From DASUNP01 sp963728545 (GTDB taxonomy: Bacteria > Acidobacteriota > Blastocatellia > UBA7656), in the NCBI GenBank assembly GCA_963728545.1, contig CAVSKO010000002.1, positions 4,712,001-4,776,000 of the forward strand: a stretch of DNA of 64,000 nucleotides. Reading direction: 5' to 3'. The translations under genes were made by a program, and so were the position numbers. The notes under the pieces are model-generated. The model saw only the letters and a list, made by a program, of their open reading frames with translations. It was not told the origin of the DNA and did not search any database. Positions 7,740 to 16,653 of this stretch are shown here, in pieces (within the stretch, counting starts at the first letter, position 1; every line of letters starts with the position of its first letter).

Positions 7740-9014
7740 TTAATTCTTTTTCTGCGGTTTTAATCGAGCTTGTACTTTCTCTCTCCACTTAGATTCTGAT
7801 TTGATACTTGAGCCGCTTTCACGGAAGGCAAACATTATCATCGTATTCATAATTTCCCTTAGCCGCCATAGGTCGTCACAATCGTATAATGCTGATATTA
7901 GACGCGCAAACTCATCTGCACCCAACATGCCGCACCAATCTGTTACGAGGTTGTCTAGGTCGCTTCGGCTCTCCAAATCAATCTCTCTTAGTTCCTCTTT
8001 TATGAGGCCCACAGCATCAAGCATGTTTACATACTCTGCCTCTGTAGTGTCTTCGTGATGTGCGAAAGCAAGCACAAGCGCTCTTTTCTCTGCGATAGTC
8101 ATTCTCATTATCTGATATGTTGAGACTGCATCCGGTCTAGCCACTCGCGGAGTATTATTGCGATTTGGGAAGAGGCTAACGCTTGCAAGCTCCCCTTTCT
8201 CACTCGACACGGTTCGTTTTTTCTTTCGGGCAAATACATTCTCTTCGTCTCCGGGTTCCTCTTGTTGCTCCTCTAACACTGGCCGCACTACTGGCACGGT
8301 GATATATGATGCTCTTTTTGAGCGTCCCATTACCGATAGTTCTTTTGCTGTTTCTCGAAACTCCGGGTATGCGCTGGCTATTGGAGACGCAAGGACGATA
8401 TTACTTATTCTCTTTGCCTCTTCGACTCTCCCAACCTCACCGAGTTCGACCGCAAGTGAGTTTAAGGTGATACGGCAAACGATTGGATTTGTGTAGCGCA
8501 GTAATGGAATAAGGTTCTCTAGCTCTTTTACTGCGTTTTTGTGAAAGCCTTCTTTTGCTTTTACAACGGCCATGCCTTTCGAGATGTCTATGCGCGTTGA
8601 GAGGTCTGGCGCGTACTTCGCTGCCTCAATAAAATTCTTTAATTCTCCCTCAAAATTCCCTTCCCTTGCATCTATCGCAGCAAGAGACATGAATGCTTTT
8701 GCCCTGTAGCTCTGAGATTGTTCTATTACCTTTTCAAATACTTCACGCGAGTTTCCTCCTCTTCTGTATGTACCCCAAGCAAGATAATACTGGCCGATTA
8801 ACTGATACTCCTTTATAGGAAGGTTCGAGAGGAGCAGCGCCAATTCTTCTACTTTCTCAACCTCACGAAAAGCATGGGCTATTTCGGTAGCGTAAACTAT
8901 CTTGCTTCCCAACTCTTGGAAGCTTGAAAAGTTAGTAAGGAACTGCCGATAAAACTCGGCACATCGCTTTAAGGAGGAACACATGAAAAGACTTGTAGCA
9001 ACCTTCATGCTCAT
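7740..9014 (-). CDS. TPR-like protein of unknown function
   Basis: About 424 residues. The N-terminal two thirds are helical, tetratricopeptide-like: KEYQLIGQYYLAWGTYRRGG, AFMSLAAIDAREGNFEGEL and ITLNSLAVELGEVGRVEEA are TPR-style helix pairs. A low-complexity charged linker (EEQQEEPGDEE, ARKKKR) leads to a C-terminal helical domain. No signal peptide or catalytic motif is visible. The start is uncertain. I prefer the ATG at 9014 because AAAGGA lies 10 nt upstream; ATG 8984 is an alternative. Its 5' end overlaps the divergent small secreted ORF. Whether it is cargo of the element or host is unclear; base composition is intermediate. Confidence 0.75.
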   Translation of the reverse strand: MSMKVATSLFMCSSLKRCAEFYRQFLTNFSSFQELGSKIVYATEIAHAFREVEKVEELALLLSNLPIKEYQLIGQYYLAWGTYRRGGNSREVFEKVIEQSQSYRAKAFMSLAAIDAREGNFEGELKNFIEAAKYAPDLSTRIDISKGMAVVKAKEGFHKNAVKELENLIPLLRYTNPIVCRITLNSLAVELGEVGRVEEAKRISNIVLASPIASAYPEFRETAKELSVMGRSKRASYITVPVVRPVLEEQQEEPGDEENVFARKKKRTVSSEKGELASVSLFPNRNNTPRVARPDAVSTYQIMRMTIAEKRALVLAFAHHEDTTEAEYVNMLDAVGLIKEELREIDLESRSDLDNLVTDWCGMLGADEFARLISALYDCDDLWRLREIMNTMIMFAFRESGSSIKSESKWREKVQARLKPQKKN

Positions 9015-9231
9015 TTTGTGCCTGTCCTTTCTCGCAGTCGCAGGCCACGTACAAACAGGTGGCCGCTGGTGTGACTGCAACAACCCTGAGAGTTGTACTC
9101 TAGGGCAGCTTCAGACGAGCGGAAACCAAACAACAGATGAAACTCAGAACAGTGAAACTTCTAATGACGCAGTATCAGAGCTAGGCTTGTTTCTAACAGC
9201 CATTCGATTGTGGCTGATATACAAAGCATAG
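8983..9231 (+). CDS. Small secreted protein, 82 residues
   Basis: The start has an excellent Shine-Dalgarno (AAGGAGG, 8971-8977). Residues 1-22 form a signal peptide (MKRLVATFMLILCLSFLAVA), followed by a short Cys-containing polar segment (WCDCNNPESC), a Gln/Thr/Asn-rich stretch and a hydrophobic C-terminus. I recognise no family. The gene overlaps the 5' end of the TPR gene on the other strand by about 30 bp, so one start must be shorter than drawn or the two compete. The Shine-Dalgarno and signal peptide favour this ORF being real. Confidence 0.55.
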   Translation: MKRLVATFMLILCLSFLAVAGHVQTGGRWCDCNNPESCTLGQLQTSGNQTTDETQNSETSNDAVSELGLFLTAIRLWLIYKA

Positions 9232-9560
9232 TCGCCTAGCCGTTTTCACAACCACGATTCCTTAACTCCGCTCTTGCGGCGGTTAAGTCGAGGTGTGCCG
9301 AATTGTACTATAAGCTACTTATAATGCAAACGATTTTAGTGCCTGAGATATTTGGGAGAGTTCAGATTAAAAGCATGCTTAATGAATGGGTAAGCATTGG
9401 CATGCGGGGAAGCATAGCGGTTATAGTTTTGGAGGGAGTTCTTGATAGTTGCGGCATCGGATTTTGACTACTTTGAGAGGTTTTTGTTACCTCACTGTTA
9501 CTCAGTAAACCGATGCTAGTTTGTTTTCAACAGCTTAGATATGGATTAAAGAATTCAATC
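9232..9560. other. Right end of the element: hairpin and arm-site-like repeats
   Basis: A hairpin at 9261-9287 (CTTAAC..CCGC / GCGG..GTTAAG around TCTT) probably ends transcription of the small secreted gene. TTTGTTAC-like repeats at 9482-9502 mirror those at the left end, and AGCTTAGATA at 9532-9541 also occurs at 1838-1847. No gene is seen here. Confidence 0.45.
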
Positions 9561-9562
9561 AT
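9552..9562 (+). repeat. Candidate attR core (11-bp direct repeat)
   Basis: Exact copy of AATTCAATCAT at 1664-1674, overlapping the start codon of the esterase gene. See the left copy for caveats. Confidence 0.35.
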
Positions 9563-10259
9563 GAAGATTTTTCTAACTAGCCTTTTCTTAATCGCGATTC
9601 TAACGCTTGCGGCCTGCAAAGATGAGCCCCAGGAACCACTCCCTGCCAAACCGCCCGCGCCCGCCGCGCCTGCGCCTTCTAAGAGTTTAGCGAAGATAGT
9701 CGCTTTCGGCGATAGCCTGACGGCGGGTTATGGCCTGCCGCTATCTGACAGCTACCCGGCCCAGTTACAGAAAAAGCTTGAAGCCGACGGGTACGACTAC
9801 GAAGTCGTCAACGCCGGCGTGTCGGGCGACACGACAGCAGGTGGATTGCAGCGCATCGACTGGGCGCTGGAAGGAGACGTGAAGTTTGTGATACTGGAGC
9901 TAGGCGCAAATGATATTCTGCGCGGACTGCCGGTAACGGAGATGAAAAAAAATCTCTCCGGGATCATCGCTCGCGCTCGCGCTCGCGGGGCCAGGGTGCT
10001 GCTTGCAGGCATGGAGGCCCCTACGAATACGGGGCCGGAATATCGCCGGGAAGTCCACGAAGCATATCTTGAGCTTGCCGGAACTCAGGACGTTGAATTC
10101 ATCCCATTCTTTTTAGACCGGGTCGCGGGCATCCCGTCGCTAAACCTGAACGACGGCATACACCCGAATGCCGAGGGCACGCGCATAGTCACGGAGACTG
10201 TTTATAAAGCAATTCGCCCGATGCTTGAAGGAGAGAAGCAAAGCTTGGGAGGCAAGTGA
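9561..10259 (+). CDS. tesA: Lipoprotein SGNH-hydrolase esterase/lysophospholipase (TesA-like)
   Basis: A 232-residue arylesterase/acyl-CoA thioesterase I family enzyme that cleaves fatty acyl esters in the envelope. The start MKIFLTSLFLIAILTLAAC gives a lipoprotein signal with lipid-accepting C19; an upstream ATG at 9513 would spoil it. After a Pro/Ala-rich linker, SGNH blocks follow: GDSL (FGDSLTAGYG, nucleophile S52), the block II glycine (AGVSGDTTAGG), N117 (LELGANDIL) and D198-x-x-H201 (DGIHPNA). All catalytic residues are present. The Shine-Dalgarno is weak, perhaps because the native upstream region was displaced by the element. Confidence 0.9.
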   Translation: MKIFLTSLFLIAILTLAACKDEPQEPLPAKPPAPAAPAPSKSLAKIVAFGDSLTAGYGLPLSDSYPAQLQKKLEADGYDYEVVNAGVSGDTTAGGLQRIDWALEGDVKFVILELGANDILRGLPVTEMKKNLSGIIARARARGARVLLAGMEAPTNTGPEYRREVHEAYLELAGTQDVEFIPFFLDRVAGIPSLNLNDGIHPNAEGTRIVTETVYKAIRPMLEGEKQSLGGK

Positions 10260-10345
10260 GAGCCGGTCTTGCGGGCGACGCGCTGCTGTGATACGGTCTC
10301 GCGCATCACTTAAAAACTGCGCGAGGAAGTTTACAGGAGGCCACT

Positions 10346-12055
10346 GTGGCACAGCAGAAAAACTATGACGCTATAATTGTCGGGTCGGGCGCGTCGGGCG
10401 GCATGGCTGCGAAACAGCTGACCGAGCGCGGCTTCGAAGTGCTGGTGCTCGAAGCAGGTCCGCCCGTCAACCGCGAGCGCGACCTCAGCTCGCATCGCTG
10501 GCCTTTTCAATCAATGTACAGAGGCTTTGGCCCGCCCGGATGGCGCGAGCAAGAACAGTGGATGCAGACGACCGCGAGCGAGTTCAGCCGTCACTTCTAC
10601 GTCAAAGACACCGAACACCCTTACACGACCGATCCGGGAAACCCCTTCCTGTGGGTGCGCGCGCGCATAGTGGGCGGAAAGACTCTGCACTGGGGCCGTA
10701 TGTCCTACCGGCTGTCGGATCTCGATTTCAAAGCCGCTACTAACGACGGTTTCGGCGACGACTGGCCCATCTCTTACGCGGAGCTTGAGCCTTACTACGA
10801 CCGCGCCGAAGAGTTTATCGGCGTAAGCGGGTCGCGCGACAATTTGCCGCAACTGCCGAACGGAAAGTATATGCCCGCGATGCGACTCAATTGCGGAGAG
10901 CAATTGCTGCGCAAGGGAGCGGAAAAGACCGGTCGCAACGGGATACCTATGCGCGTGGCGCAGATCACCGGCACGCCCGGCCCGCACATGCGCGGGCGTT
11001 ATAAATGCCATTTCTGCGGCAACTGTGGCGACGGCTGCGATGTCGGCGCGATGTTCAACTCGCTGGCCTCGACATTGCCCGCAGCAGAGGCGACCGGGCG
11101 AATGACGCTCAGGCCCAATTCCGTAGTCCGCCACGTTATTGTCGATACAAAGACCGGCAAAGCCGGCGGCGTCGCGTTTGTCGATCGCGTGACTCGCGAA
11201 GAGTTTGAAGTCACGGCTAAGGTAGTCGTGCTTGCGGCGTCCACGCTTGAATCGACGCGAATAATGCTCAACTCAAAATCGCGACAGCACCCCTCGGGGC
11301 TGGGCAATTCTTCGAGAAAGCTGGGCCGTTACTTGATGGATCATTTCGGCGGCATAGGCGCGAGCGGATATTTTCACATTCTCGCGGGCAAAGACGTGAT
11401 GAACGAGGACGGCAAGGCCACGGGTCTTCTCGTCCCGCGCTTTCGCAATATCAGCAAAGAGACCAGGCAAGCTCGATTCATTCGAGGGTACGGATTCGAA
11501 TGCGGGTCAGGCGCGCGCATCTTTCCTGCGTTCGCAAAGAACCCGAACGTCATACCGGGATTCGGCTCGGAGTTTAAGAAGCGAGTTCGACATTATTACA
11601 CCTCGCCCGTCAGCCTGACGACGCGGGCCGAGATGTTGCCGAGGTTTGAAAACTTCGTGGAGATAGACCCGGACGGCGTGGTAGATGCCTGGGGGGTTCC
11701 GGTGCTAAAGATTCATGTTCAGTACTCAGACAACGAGCGAGAGATGGCGCGCGATGCAGCCGCGACGAGCGAAGAGATACTGCGCGCGGCGGGGGCAGAA
11801 GTAGTCTCGACGGGCGGGCGAATAACAGCGCCGGGCCGCATTATTCACGAGCTTGGCACCGCGCGTATGGGGAGCGATGCGAAGACGTCTGTGCTAAATA
11901 AATTCAATCAAAGCTGGGACGTGAAGAACCTGTTCGTAGTCAACGGCGCGGCTTTCGTCACGAGCGCGAATCAGAACCCGACTTTGACAATACTTGCGCT
12001 CACGATGCGCGCCTGCGATTACATCGTCGACGAATACAAGCGCGGCAACCTCTAA
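10346..12055 (+). CDS. GMC-family FAD oxidoreductase
   Basis: A 569-residue glucose-methanol-choline oxidoreductase. The N-terminal Rossmann fold reads YDAIIVGSGASGGMAAKQL with the ADP-binding acidic residue in VLVLEAG. IVGGKTLHWGRMSYR is the second GMC signature region, and the C-terminus has HELGTARMG and NGAAFVTSANQNPTLTI, where the family's catalytic His/Asn lie. It oxidises a sugar or alcohol, but the substrate cannot be told. A Cys cluster (CHFCGNCGDGCDVG, near residue 225) is a feature of gluconate/sorbosone-type members. It starts at GTG 10346 with AGGAGG 5 nt upstream. There is no signal peptide; its subunit partner is not obvious. Confidence 0.9.
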   Translation: MAQQKNYDAIIVGSGASGGMAAKQLTERGFEVLVLEAGPPVNRERDLSSHRWPFQSMYRGFGPPGWREQEQWMQTTASEFSRHFYVKDTEHPYTTDPGNPFLWVRARIVGGKTLHWGRMSYRLSDLDFKAATNDGFGDDWPISYAELEPYYDRAEEFIGVSGSRDNLPQLPNGKYMPAMRLNCGEQLLRKGAEKTGRNGIPMRVAQITGTPGPHMRGRYKCHFCGNCGDGCDVGAMFNSLASTLPAAEATGRMTLRPNSVVRHVIVDTKTGKAGGVAFVDRVTREEFEVTAKVVVLAASTLESTRIMLNSKSRQHPSGLGNSSRKLGRYLMDHFGGIGASGYFHILAGKDVMNEDGKATGLLVPRFRNISKETRQARFIRGYGFECGSGARIFPAFAKNPNVIPGFGSEFKKRVRHYYTSPVSLTTRAEMLPRFENFVEIDPDGVVDAWGVPVLKIHVQYSDNEREMARDAAATSEEILRAAGAEVVSTGGRITAPGRIIHELGTARMGSDAKTSVLNKFNQSWDVKNLFVVNGAAFVTSANQNPTLTILALTMRACDYIVDEYKRGNL

Positions 12056-12094
12056 CGATTTTGGATTTGGGATTGATTCACAGCAGGAGGGATG

Positions 12095-12772
12095 ATGCTA
12101 TTCGGTCAATCAAAGAAGCTCTCGAACAAGACCGGCGCGCGAGTTTATTCAATCGCCGCGTTGGTTAAAGAAAATCGCTTCGCGGGCAGTTTTGATGCGG
12201 CAGGCGCGGGCTACAGATTCACGTACACTCCGACAAAGGGAGCGGTGGCCGGGAGCAGGCTTCTACTCGAAGGGCGGCTGACGGTAACGGACGCGCAGGG
12301 CCGCGCACGCACGCGAGAGCGAGTCAGAGCGTTGCTCGCCAGCACGCAGGGAGGCATAGGGACAGCGCCTATTCGCGCTCAGGTGCTGGTCGGCGGTGTG
12401 CAGAGCAGCACAGCCGCAACTTCAGGCCAGCAACAGCAGATCGCGGGAGAGGGCGCAAAAAGCGATCAAAAATCGGGCGAGCCTGCGACACCGCCGAAGG
12501 TCGTAATGCCTGAGATCGATAGCACCGGGCCGCTCTCATTTTGCGGAGCCATGTATTTTCAACTGGAGCCGATGGACGGTCGCGCGTTTGGAGTCCAGGC
12601 CGACTTGAGCCGCGTTCAGATGAATGTGCGCATTGCGCCCGGAGATGAAAAAGCGCGCGCGCTGCAAGGCGTGTACAGCGCGATAGCCGACGCGCTCTAC
12701 GGCAAAGAACCGGACAATCGCCTGGCCGCGATTGCCGTCGGCGAGCTTAATAGATTACTTGCCGCAGGTTGA
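12095..12772 (+). CDS. Hypothetical protein following the GMC gene
   Basis: About 225 residues in the same orientation as the GMC gene, 39 bp after it, and probably co-transcribed. I choose the second of two adjacent ATGs because the Shine-Dalgarno AGGAGG is then about 5 nt away. The N-terminus has a beta-rich pattern (RFAGSFDAAGAGYRFTYTP, then GSRLLLEGRLTVTD). The middle is Gln/Ser/Ala-rich and probably disordered. The C-terminal third (GPLSFCGAMYFQLEPMDG) is again folded. No signal peptide or recognised family. Confidence 0.65.
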   Translation: MLFGQSKKLSNKTGARVYSIAALVKENRFAGSFDAAGAGYRFTYTPTKGAVAGSRLLLEGRLTVTDAQGRARTRERVRALLASTQGGIGTAPIRAQVLVGGVQSSTAATSGQQQQIAGEGAKSDQKSGEPATPPKVVMPEIDSTGPLSFCGAMYFQLEPMDGRAFGVQADLSRVQMNVRIAPGDEKARALQGVYSAIADALYGKEPDNRLAAIAVGELNRLLAAG

Positions 12773-12790
12773 AAGATAAGAGGATGAAAA

Positions 12791-14848
12791 ATGAGACACC
12801 AGCCGTCTGTTATTCTCAAATTCTTTTTGCTGCTGATAGTGGCAGCATTATCGCAACTGACTCTTATCGCTTCATCGCAAGCGCAAATAAAACGCCTTGA
12901 CCTTGAAGCTGCTGCCAAAAATGTCCGGCTCAGCGATCCAAACATCGCGCCCGACGGCAAATCGATTGTCGTCGTCGTAGCGCGAGCCAATTACGAAGAG
13001 AACCGCTGGGAAAACGAATTGGTGCTGGTGGATGTCGCCTCAAGTGCGCAGCGTGTATTGACGAGCGGGCGGCATGACGCAGCTCAACCGCGCTGGTCGC
13101 CGTCGGGAGATCGGCTGGCATTCGTCTCGGCTGCGCCGACGGGCCGAGAAAACAAGCCGCAGATTTTCGTGCTGGCAATGAATGGCGGCGAAGCCAAACG
13201 CATCACGAATGCGCCAAATGGCGTACAGCATTACGCCTGGAAACCCGATGGACAAGAGATTGCTTTCGTCACCGCCGATGATTCGCCCAACAAAAAAATC
13301 GGCGACCGCGAAATCGCGTTCGAAGTCGGTAATGACCATTTCCTGACGAATGCACAGGTGACGCCATCACACATCTGGCTGACAAGCGCCAACGGCGGCA
13401 AGGCGAAGCGGCTGACATCGGGCGAATGGAGCCTGCCCATCACGCTGCCGCCCGGCTCTCCTTCGTCCCCTCTTTCCTGGTCGCCGGATGGCAAATCGAT
13501 TGCCTTCGTCAAACGGGCAACACCACATTATGGCGATTCGAGGCTGAGCGTTGTTCAGATTCTCGATGTCGCCAGCGGAGGAATTCGCGCGCTGACGGGA
13601 CGCAGCGAACGCGAAAGCCAGCCGGTGTTTTCTCCTGATGGTTCGCGCATAGCTTATTGGTATCCGCGCGATGGTCAATCCGGCAATATAAATGAAATTC
13701 ACGTAACCAATGTCGCCGGCGGCGAAGGCCGCAACGTGACTCAAGGATTGGATCGAAATGTCTTTCGCTCAATCTGGCTGCCCGATAATAAATCGTTTAT
13801 CACGGGCGGGAACGATGGCACGCGCGCTTCGTTGTGGTTGCAACCGATGGAAGGCGCGGCGCGACGGCTTGATCTGGGCAACGTCAATCCGGCAGGGTCG
13901 TTCTGGCTCGAAGCCAGCATCAGCAACGACGGCGCGCTGGCCTTCACCGGCAGCGAGCCGCAACGACCGACGGAGCTTTACTATCTGTCATCGCCAACCG
14001 CAAAGCCGAAACGACTGACCGATTTCAACGCGCAGATCACGGCGTTTTCACTCGGCAAGGTCGAAAAGATCGAGTGGACAAATGACGAATTCAAAATGGA
14101 CGGCGTGTTGATTTATCCGCCGGACTTCACGTCGGGGCGATTGTATCCGCTGGTGTTGTACATTCACGGCGGCCCGGCGGCTGCTTCCAAAGAAACATTC
14201 AACGAGCGTGCGCAATTGATGGCGGCGCGCGGCTGGGTCGTCTTCGAGCCGAACTATCGCGGCAGCGACAATCTGGGCAGCAAGTTCATGCGCGGCATTT
14301 TCAATGATGCCGGGGCCGGCCCCGGACGCGATGTGATGGCGGGAATCGAGGTTCTGAAAAAGCGAGGGTTTGTTGATACGACGCGGATGGCGGTTTCCGG
14401 CTGGTCGTACGGCGGGTTTATGACGACGTGGCTGATCGGTCATTATCAAGGCTGGAAAGCTGCCGTTGCCGGTGCAGCCGTGACCGATTGGATGGACCAA
14501 TACAACATCGGCGATAGCAATGTGAGCCGAGCGGGCCAATTTGGCGGCTCCCCCTGGACTGGCGAATTCGAGAAGGCATACCGCGAACAATCGCCGATTA
14601 CCAATGCGCCGAAGATCAAAACGCCGACGCTGATTATGTCAACTACGGGCGACGTGCGTGTGCCGATTACGCAATCCTTCAAGCTCTATCATGCGTTGCG
14701 CGATAACAACGTGCCCGTGCAATTCATCGCTTATCCCGTAGCGGGGCATTCTCCTGCCGATCCCGTCCGACAACAAGATATAAGCAAACGCTGGATCGAA
14801 TGGATCGAGAAGCATTTCGTGCAACCCACTGCGGCTGAAAACCGGTGA
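12791..14848 (+). CDS. S9 family prolyl oligopeptidase (acylaminoacyl/dipeptidyl peptidase type)
   Basis: A secreted 685-residue serine peptidase. A signal peptide (about 1-32, ending SSQAQ) precedes a WD40-like beta-propeller (PD40 repeats such as DPNIAPDGKSIV, PRWSPSGDRLAFVS, PVFSPDGSRIAYW) that filters peptide substrates. The alpha/beta-hydrolase domain starts near residue 440 with YPLVLYIHGGP. The catalytic triad is S539 (GWSYGGF), D621 (TTGDVRVP) and H653 (AGHSP). All are present. It follows the hypothetical gene by 18 bp. Likely role: scavenging of peptides in the periplasm. Confidence 0.93.
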   Translation: MRHQPSVILKFFLLLIVAALSQLTLIASSQAQIKRLDLEAAAKNVRLSDPNIAPDGKSIVVVVARANYEENRWENELVLVDVASSAQRVLTSGRHDAAQPRWSPSGDRLAFVSAAPTGRENKPQIFVLAMNGGEAKRITNAPNGVQHYAWKPDGQEIAFVTADDSPNKKIGDREIAFEVGNDHFLTNAQVTPSHIWLTSANGGKAKRLTSGEWSLPITLPPGSPSSPLSWSPDGKSIAFVKRATPHYGDSRLSVVQILDVASGGIRALTGRSERESQPVFSPDGSRIAYWYPRDGQSGNINEIHVTNVAGGEGRNVTQGLDRNVFRSIWLPDNKSFITGGNDGTRASLWLQPMEGAARRLDLGNVNPAGSFWLEASISNDGALAFTGSEPQRPTELYYLSSPTAKPKRLTDFNAQITAFSLGKVEKIEWTNDEFKMDGVLIYPPDFTSGRLYPLVLYIHGGPAAASKETFNERAQLMAARGWVVFEPNYRGSDNLGSKFMRGIFNDAGAGPGRDVMAGIEVLKKRGFVDTTRMAVSGWSYGGFMTTWLIGHYQGWKAAVAGAAVTDWMDQYNIGDSNVSRAGQFGGSPWTGEFEKAYREQSPITNAPKIKTPTLIMSTTGDVRVPITQSFKLYHALRDNNVPVQFIAYPVAGHSPADPVRQQDISKRWIEWIEKHFVQPTAAENR

Positions 14849-14884
14849 GCTGGCGAATGTAATAACGCTTGAGGGGTGGATAAC

Positions 14885-15856
14885 ATGAAATATCGTCGTT
14901 TTGGCCGCACCGATTGGGAAGTAAGCGAGATCGGGGTTGGCATGTGGGGCATGGGGAGTTGGAGCGGCTCATCTAATGAAGAATCCTTCTCCTCATTGCA
15001 GTACGCCGTAGACCTTGGCTGCAACTTCTTTGATACGGCATGGGCGTATGGCGATGGCCGGAGCGAGGCGCTGCTTGGCGAACTCGTACGCAACAATCCA
15101 CAGAGAAGAATCTATACCGCCAGCAAAATCCCCCCGAAAAATCGCCAGTGGCCCAGTCGCCGCCATTTCAAGCTTGACGAGTGTTTTCCGCCTGAACATA
15201 TAGAAGAGTATGTTCACAGCAGCCTGGAAAACGCGGGATTGGAAAGTTTTGACCTTATGCAATTTCACGTGTGGGAAGACGCCTGGCTCGCGGATGACCG
15301 ATGGGCAAAAACGATGGATGAGCTAAAGCGTCAGGGGCTAATAAGAGCGGTCGGCATCAGCATCAACCGATGGGAGCCGTGGAACGGTGTGCGGGCTGTG
15401 CGCACCGGCCTGATCGATTCAGTACAAGTGATTTACAACATCTTCGATCAGAACCCGGAGGAGGAACTGCTGCCCGCCTGTGTTGAGATGGATGTAGCTG
15501 TAATTGCGCGCGTGCCGTTTGATGAGGGGACGCTAACGGGCACCCTTACGAAGGAGAGCACCTGGCCGGAAGGCGACTGGCGCAACACCTACTTTGTGCC
15601 TGATAACTTGATCCCAAGCGTCGAGCGCGCTGAGGCTCTTAAGGCAGTCCTGCCGCAAGGCATGAGCATGGCGGAAATGGCGTTGCGCTTCATTCTAAGC
15701 AACCCGGCTGTGAGCACGACTATTCCGGGCATGCGCAAGAGGGCTCACGTTGAATCAAACATCGCCGCAAGCGATGCGGGCCCGCTACCCGAGCGGCTTA
15801 TTTCAGAGCTACGGAAACACCGCTGGGAACGGAAGCCGACTGAGTGGTCTCAATGA
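14885..15856 (+). CDS. Aldo/keto reductase
   Basis: A 323-residue NADPH-dependent AKR. MKYRRFGRTDWEVSEIGVG is the family start. The tetrad is visible: D in FFDTAWAYGDGRSE (with Y as general acid), K in YTASKIPP, and a His region in LMQFHVWED. C-terminal cofactor-binding residues follow ISNPAVSTTIPGMRK. I use the ATG at 14885, 9 nt after GAGGGG, not an upstream in-frame GTG. It faces the minus-strand polyol/sugar operon tail to tail. Substrate unknown; AKRs of this group act on sugars and aldehydes. Confidence 0.9.
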   Translation: MKYRRFGRTDWEVSEIGVGMWGMGSWSGSSNEESFSSLQYAVDLGCNFFDTAWAYGDGRSEALLGELVRNNPQRRIYTASKIPPKNRQWPSRRHFKLDECFPPEHIEEYVHSSLENAGLESFDLMQFHVWEDAWLADDRWAKTMDELKRQGLIRAVGISINRWEPWNGVRAVRTGLIDSVQVIYNIFDQNPEEELLPACVEMDVAVIARVPFDEGTLTGTLTKESTWPEGDWRNTYFVPDNLIPSVERAEALKAVLPQGMSMAEMALRFILSNPAVSTTIPGMRKRAHVESNIAASDAGPLPERLISELRKHRWERKPTEWSQ

Positions 15857-15870
15857 TCGATCAATTTTAT

Positions 15871-16641
15871 TCACCAGCAGGTATAGCCGCCATCGGCGAC
15901 AACGATGCTGCCGGTCATCAGGCTTGAGGCGTCTGATGCGAGAAACAATACTACAGAGGCAATCTCAGGGGGTTGCCCGACTCGCCTCATAGGCGTCATT
16001 TCAAGCCATGTCTGGAACCATTCCGGGTTATCCATTCCGCGTCGCGTCATCGCCGTCTCGATGTAGGTCGGGGCTACGGCATTAACGCGGACTCCACGCT
16101 CGGCCCATTCAGCCGCAAGCGATTTCGTCAGCATGTGCACGGCCGCCTTCGACGCATTGTAGTGGCACTGAGGCTGTGGTTTGTTGGAAATTATGCCTGA
16201 CATGGAACCTATATTGATTATGCTGCCTTTGCCCGCTTTCAGCATATGACGGCCAAAAGCGCGGCAGCACCAAAATACGCCGTTGAGGTTAATGTCTATA
16301 ACTTTCAACCATTCTTCATCGGCCATCTCCTCAGCCGGCGTGTTAAAGGCAATGCCTGCGTTGCAAACCAGTATGTCAACGCGACCATGATTTTTGACTA
16401 CCTGATCGGCCGCAGCAATCACGTCCGCCGGGTTCGTGACGTCGAGTTGCAACACTTCGGATTCGAAGCCCGCATTAGCCAAATCCTGATGACCGGAAGC
16501 TGCGACCTGGGAGTCTATTTCCGCAATAATGATTTTAGCGCCCGCTTCTGCAAGCGCGTGTGCGCAGGCGAGGCCGATATTTCGACCGCCCCCGGTAATT
16601 ACCGCAACGCGATTTGAAAGATCATACTTTTCTAGATACAT
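15871..16641 (-). CDS. SDR-family dehydrogenase, probably polyol/sugar dehydrogenase
   Basis: A 256-residue classical short-chain dehydrogenase. NAD(P) binding at 15-23 (TGGGRNIG), NAG at 94-96, and catalytic S146, Y161 and K165 (GSMSG, YNASK). The acidic residues at the end of strand 2 (IIIAEID) indicate NAD+ preference. It is the last gene of the minus-strand operon encoding a SmoEFGK-like ABC transporter, so it probably oxidises the imported polyol or sugar, for example sorbitol or mannitol to fructose. AAGGGG precedes the start. Confidence 0.88.
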   Translation of the reverse strand: MYLEKYDLSNRVAVITGGGRNIGLACAHALAEAGAKIIIAEIDSQVAASGHQDLANAGFESEVLQLDVTNPADVIAAADQVVKNHGRVDILVCNAGIAFNTPAEEMADEEWLKVIDINLNGVFWCCRAFGRHMLKAGKGSIINIGSMSGIISNKPQPQCHYNASKAAVHMLTKSLAAEWAERGVRVNAVAPTYIETAMTRRGMDNPEWFQTWLEMTPMRRVGQPPEIASVVLFLASDASSLMTGSIVVADGGYTCW

Positions 16642-16653
16642 AACGACCCCTTT

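Larger units (their letters stand above)
1664..9562. mobile_element. Integrative element with Bacteroidota-type integrase, Rep and Thoeris
   Basis: This segment is visibly more AT-rich than the flanking ABC and esterase genes and contains an integrase, an RteC-like protein, an excisionase-like HTH, a gene II/X-type replication protein and Thoeris cargo. The 11-bp sequence AATTCAATCAT occurs at both proposed ends (1664-1674 and 9552-9562) and is the candidate attachment core. Clusters of TTTGTTAC occur just inside each end, like integrase arm sites. The integrase, RteC-like and Rep proteins resemble Bacteroidota families as I remember them. The boundaries are inferred; the right end could lie before the TPR gene. 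Confidence 0.6.

Noticed and set aside
14048..14590. 180-codon minus-strand ORF and similar shadows inside the S9 peptidase
   Set aside because: No motif; the plus frame has intact catalytic triad and propeller.
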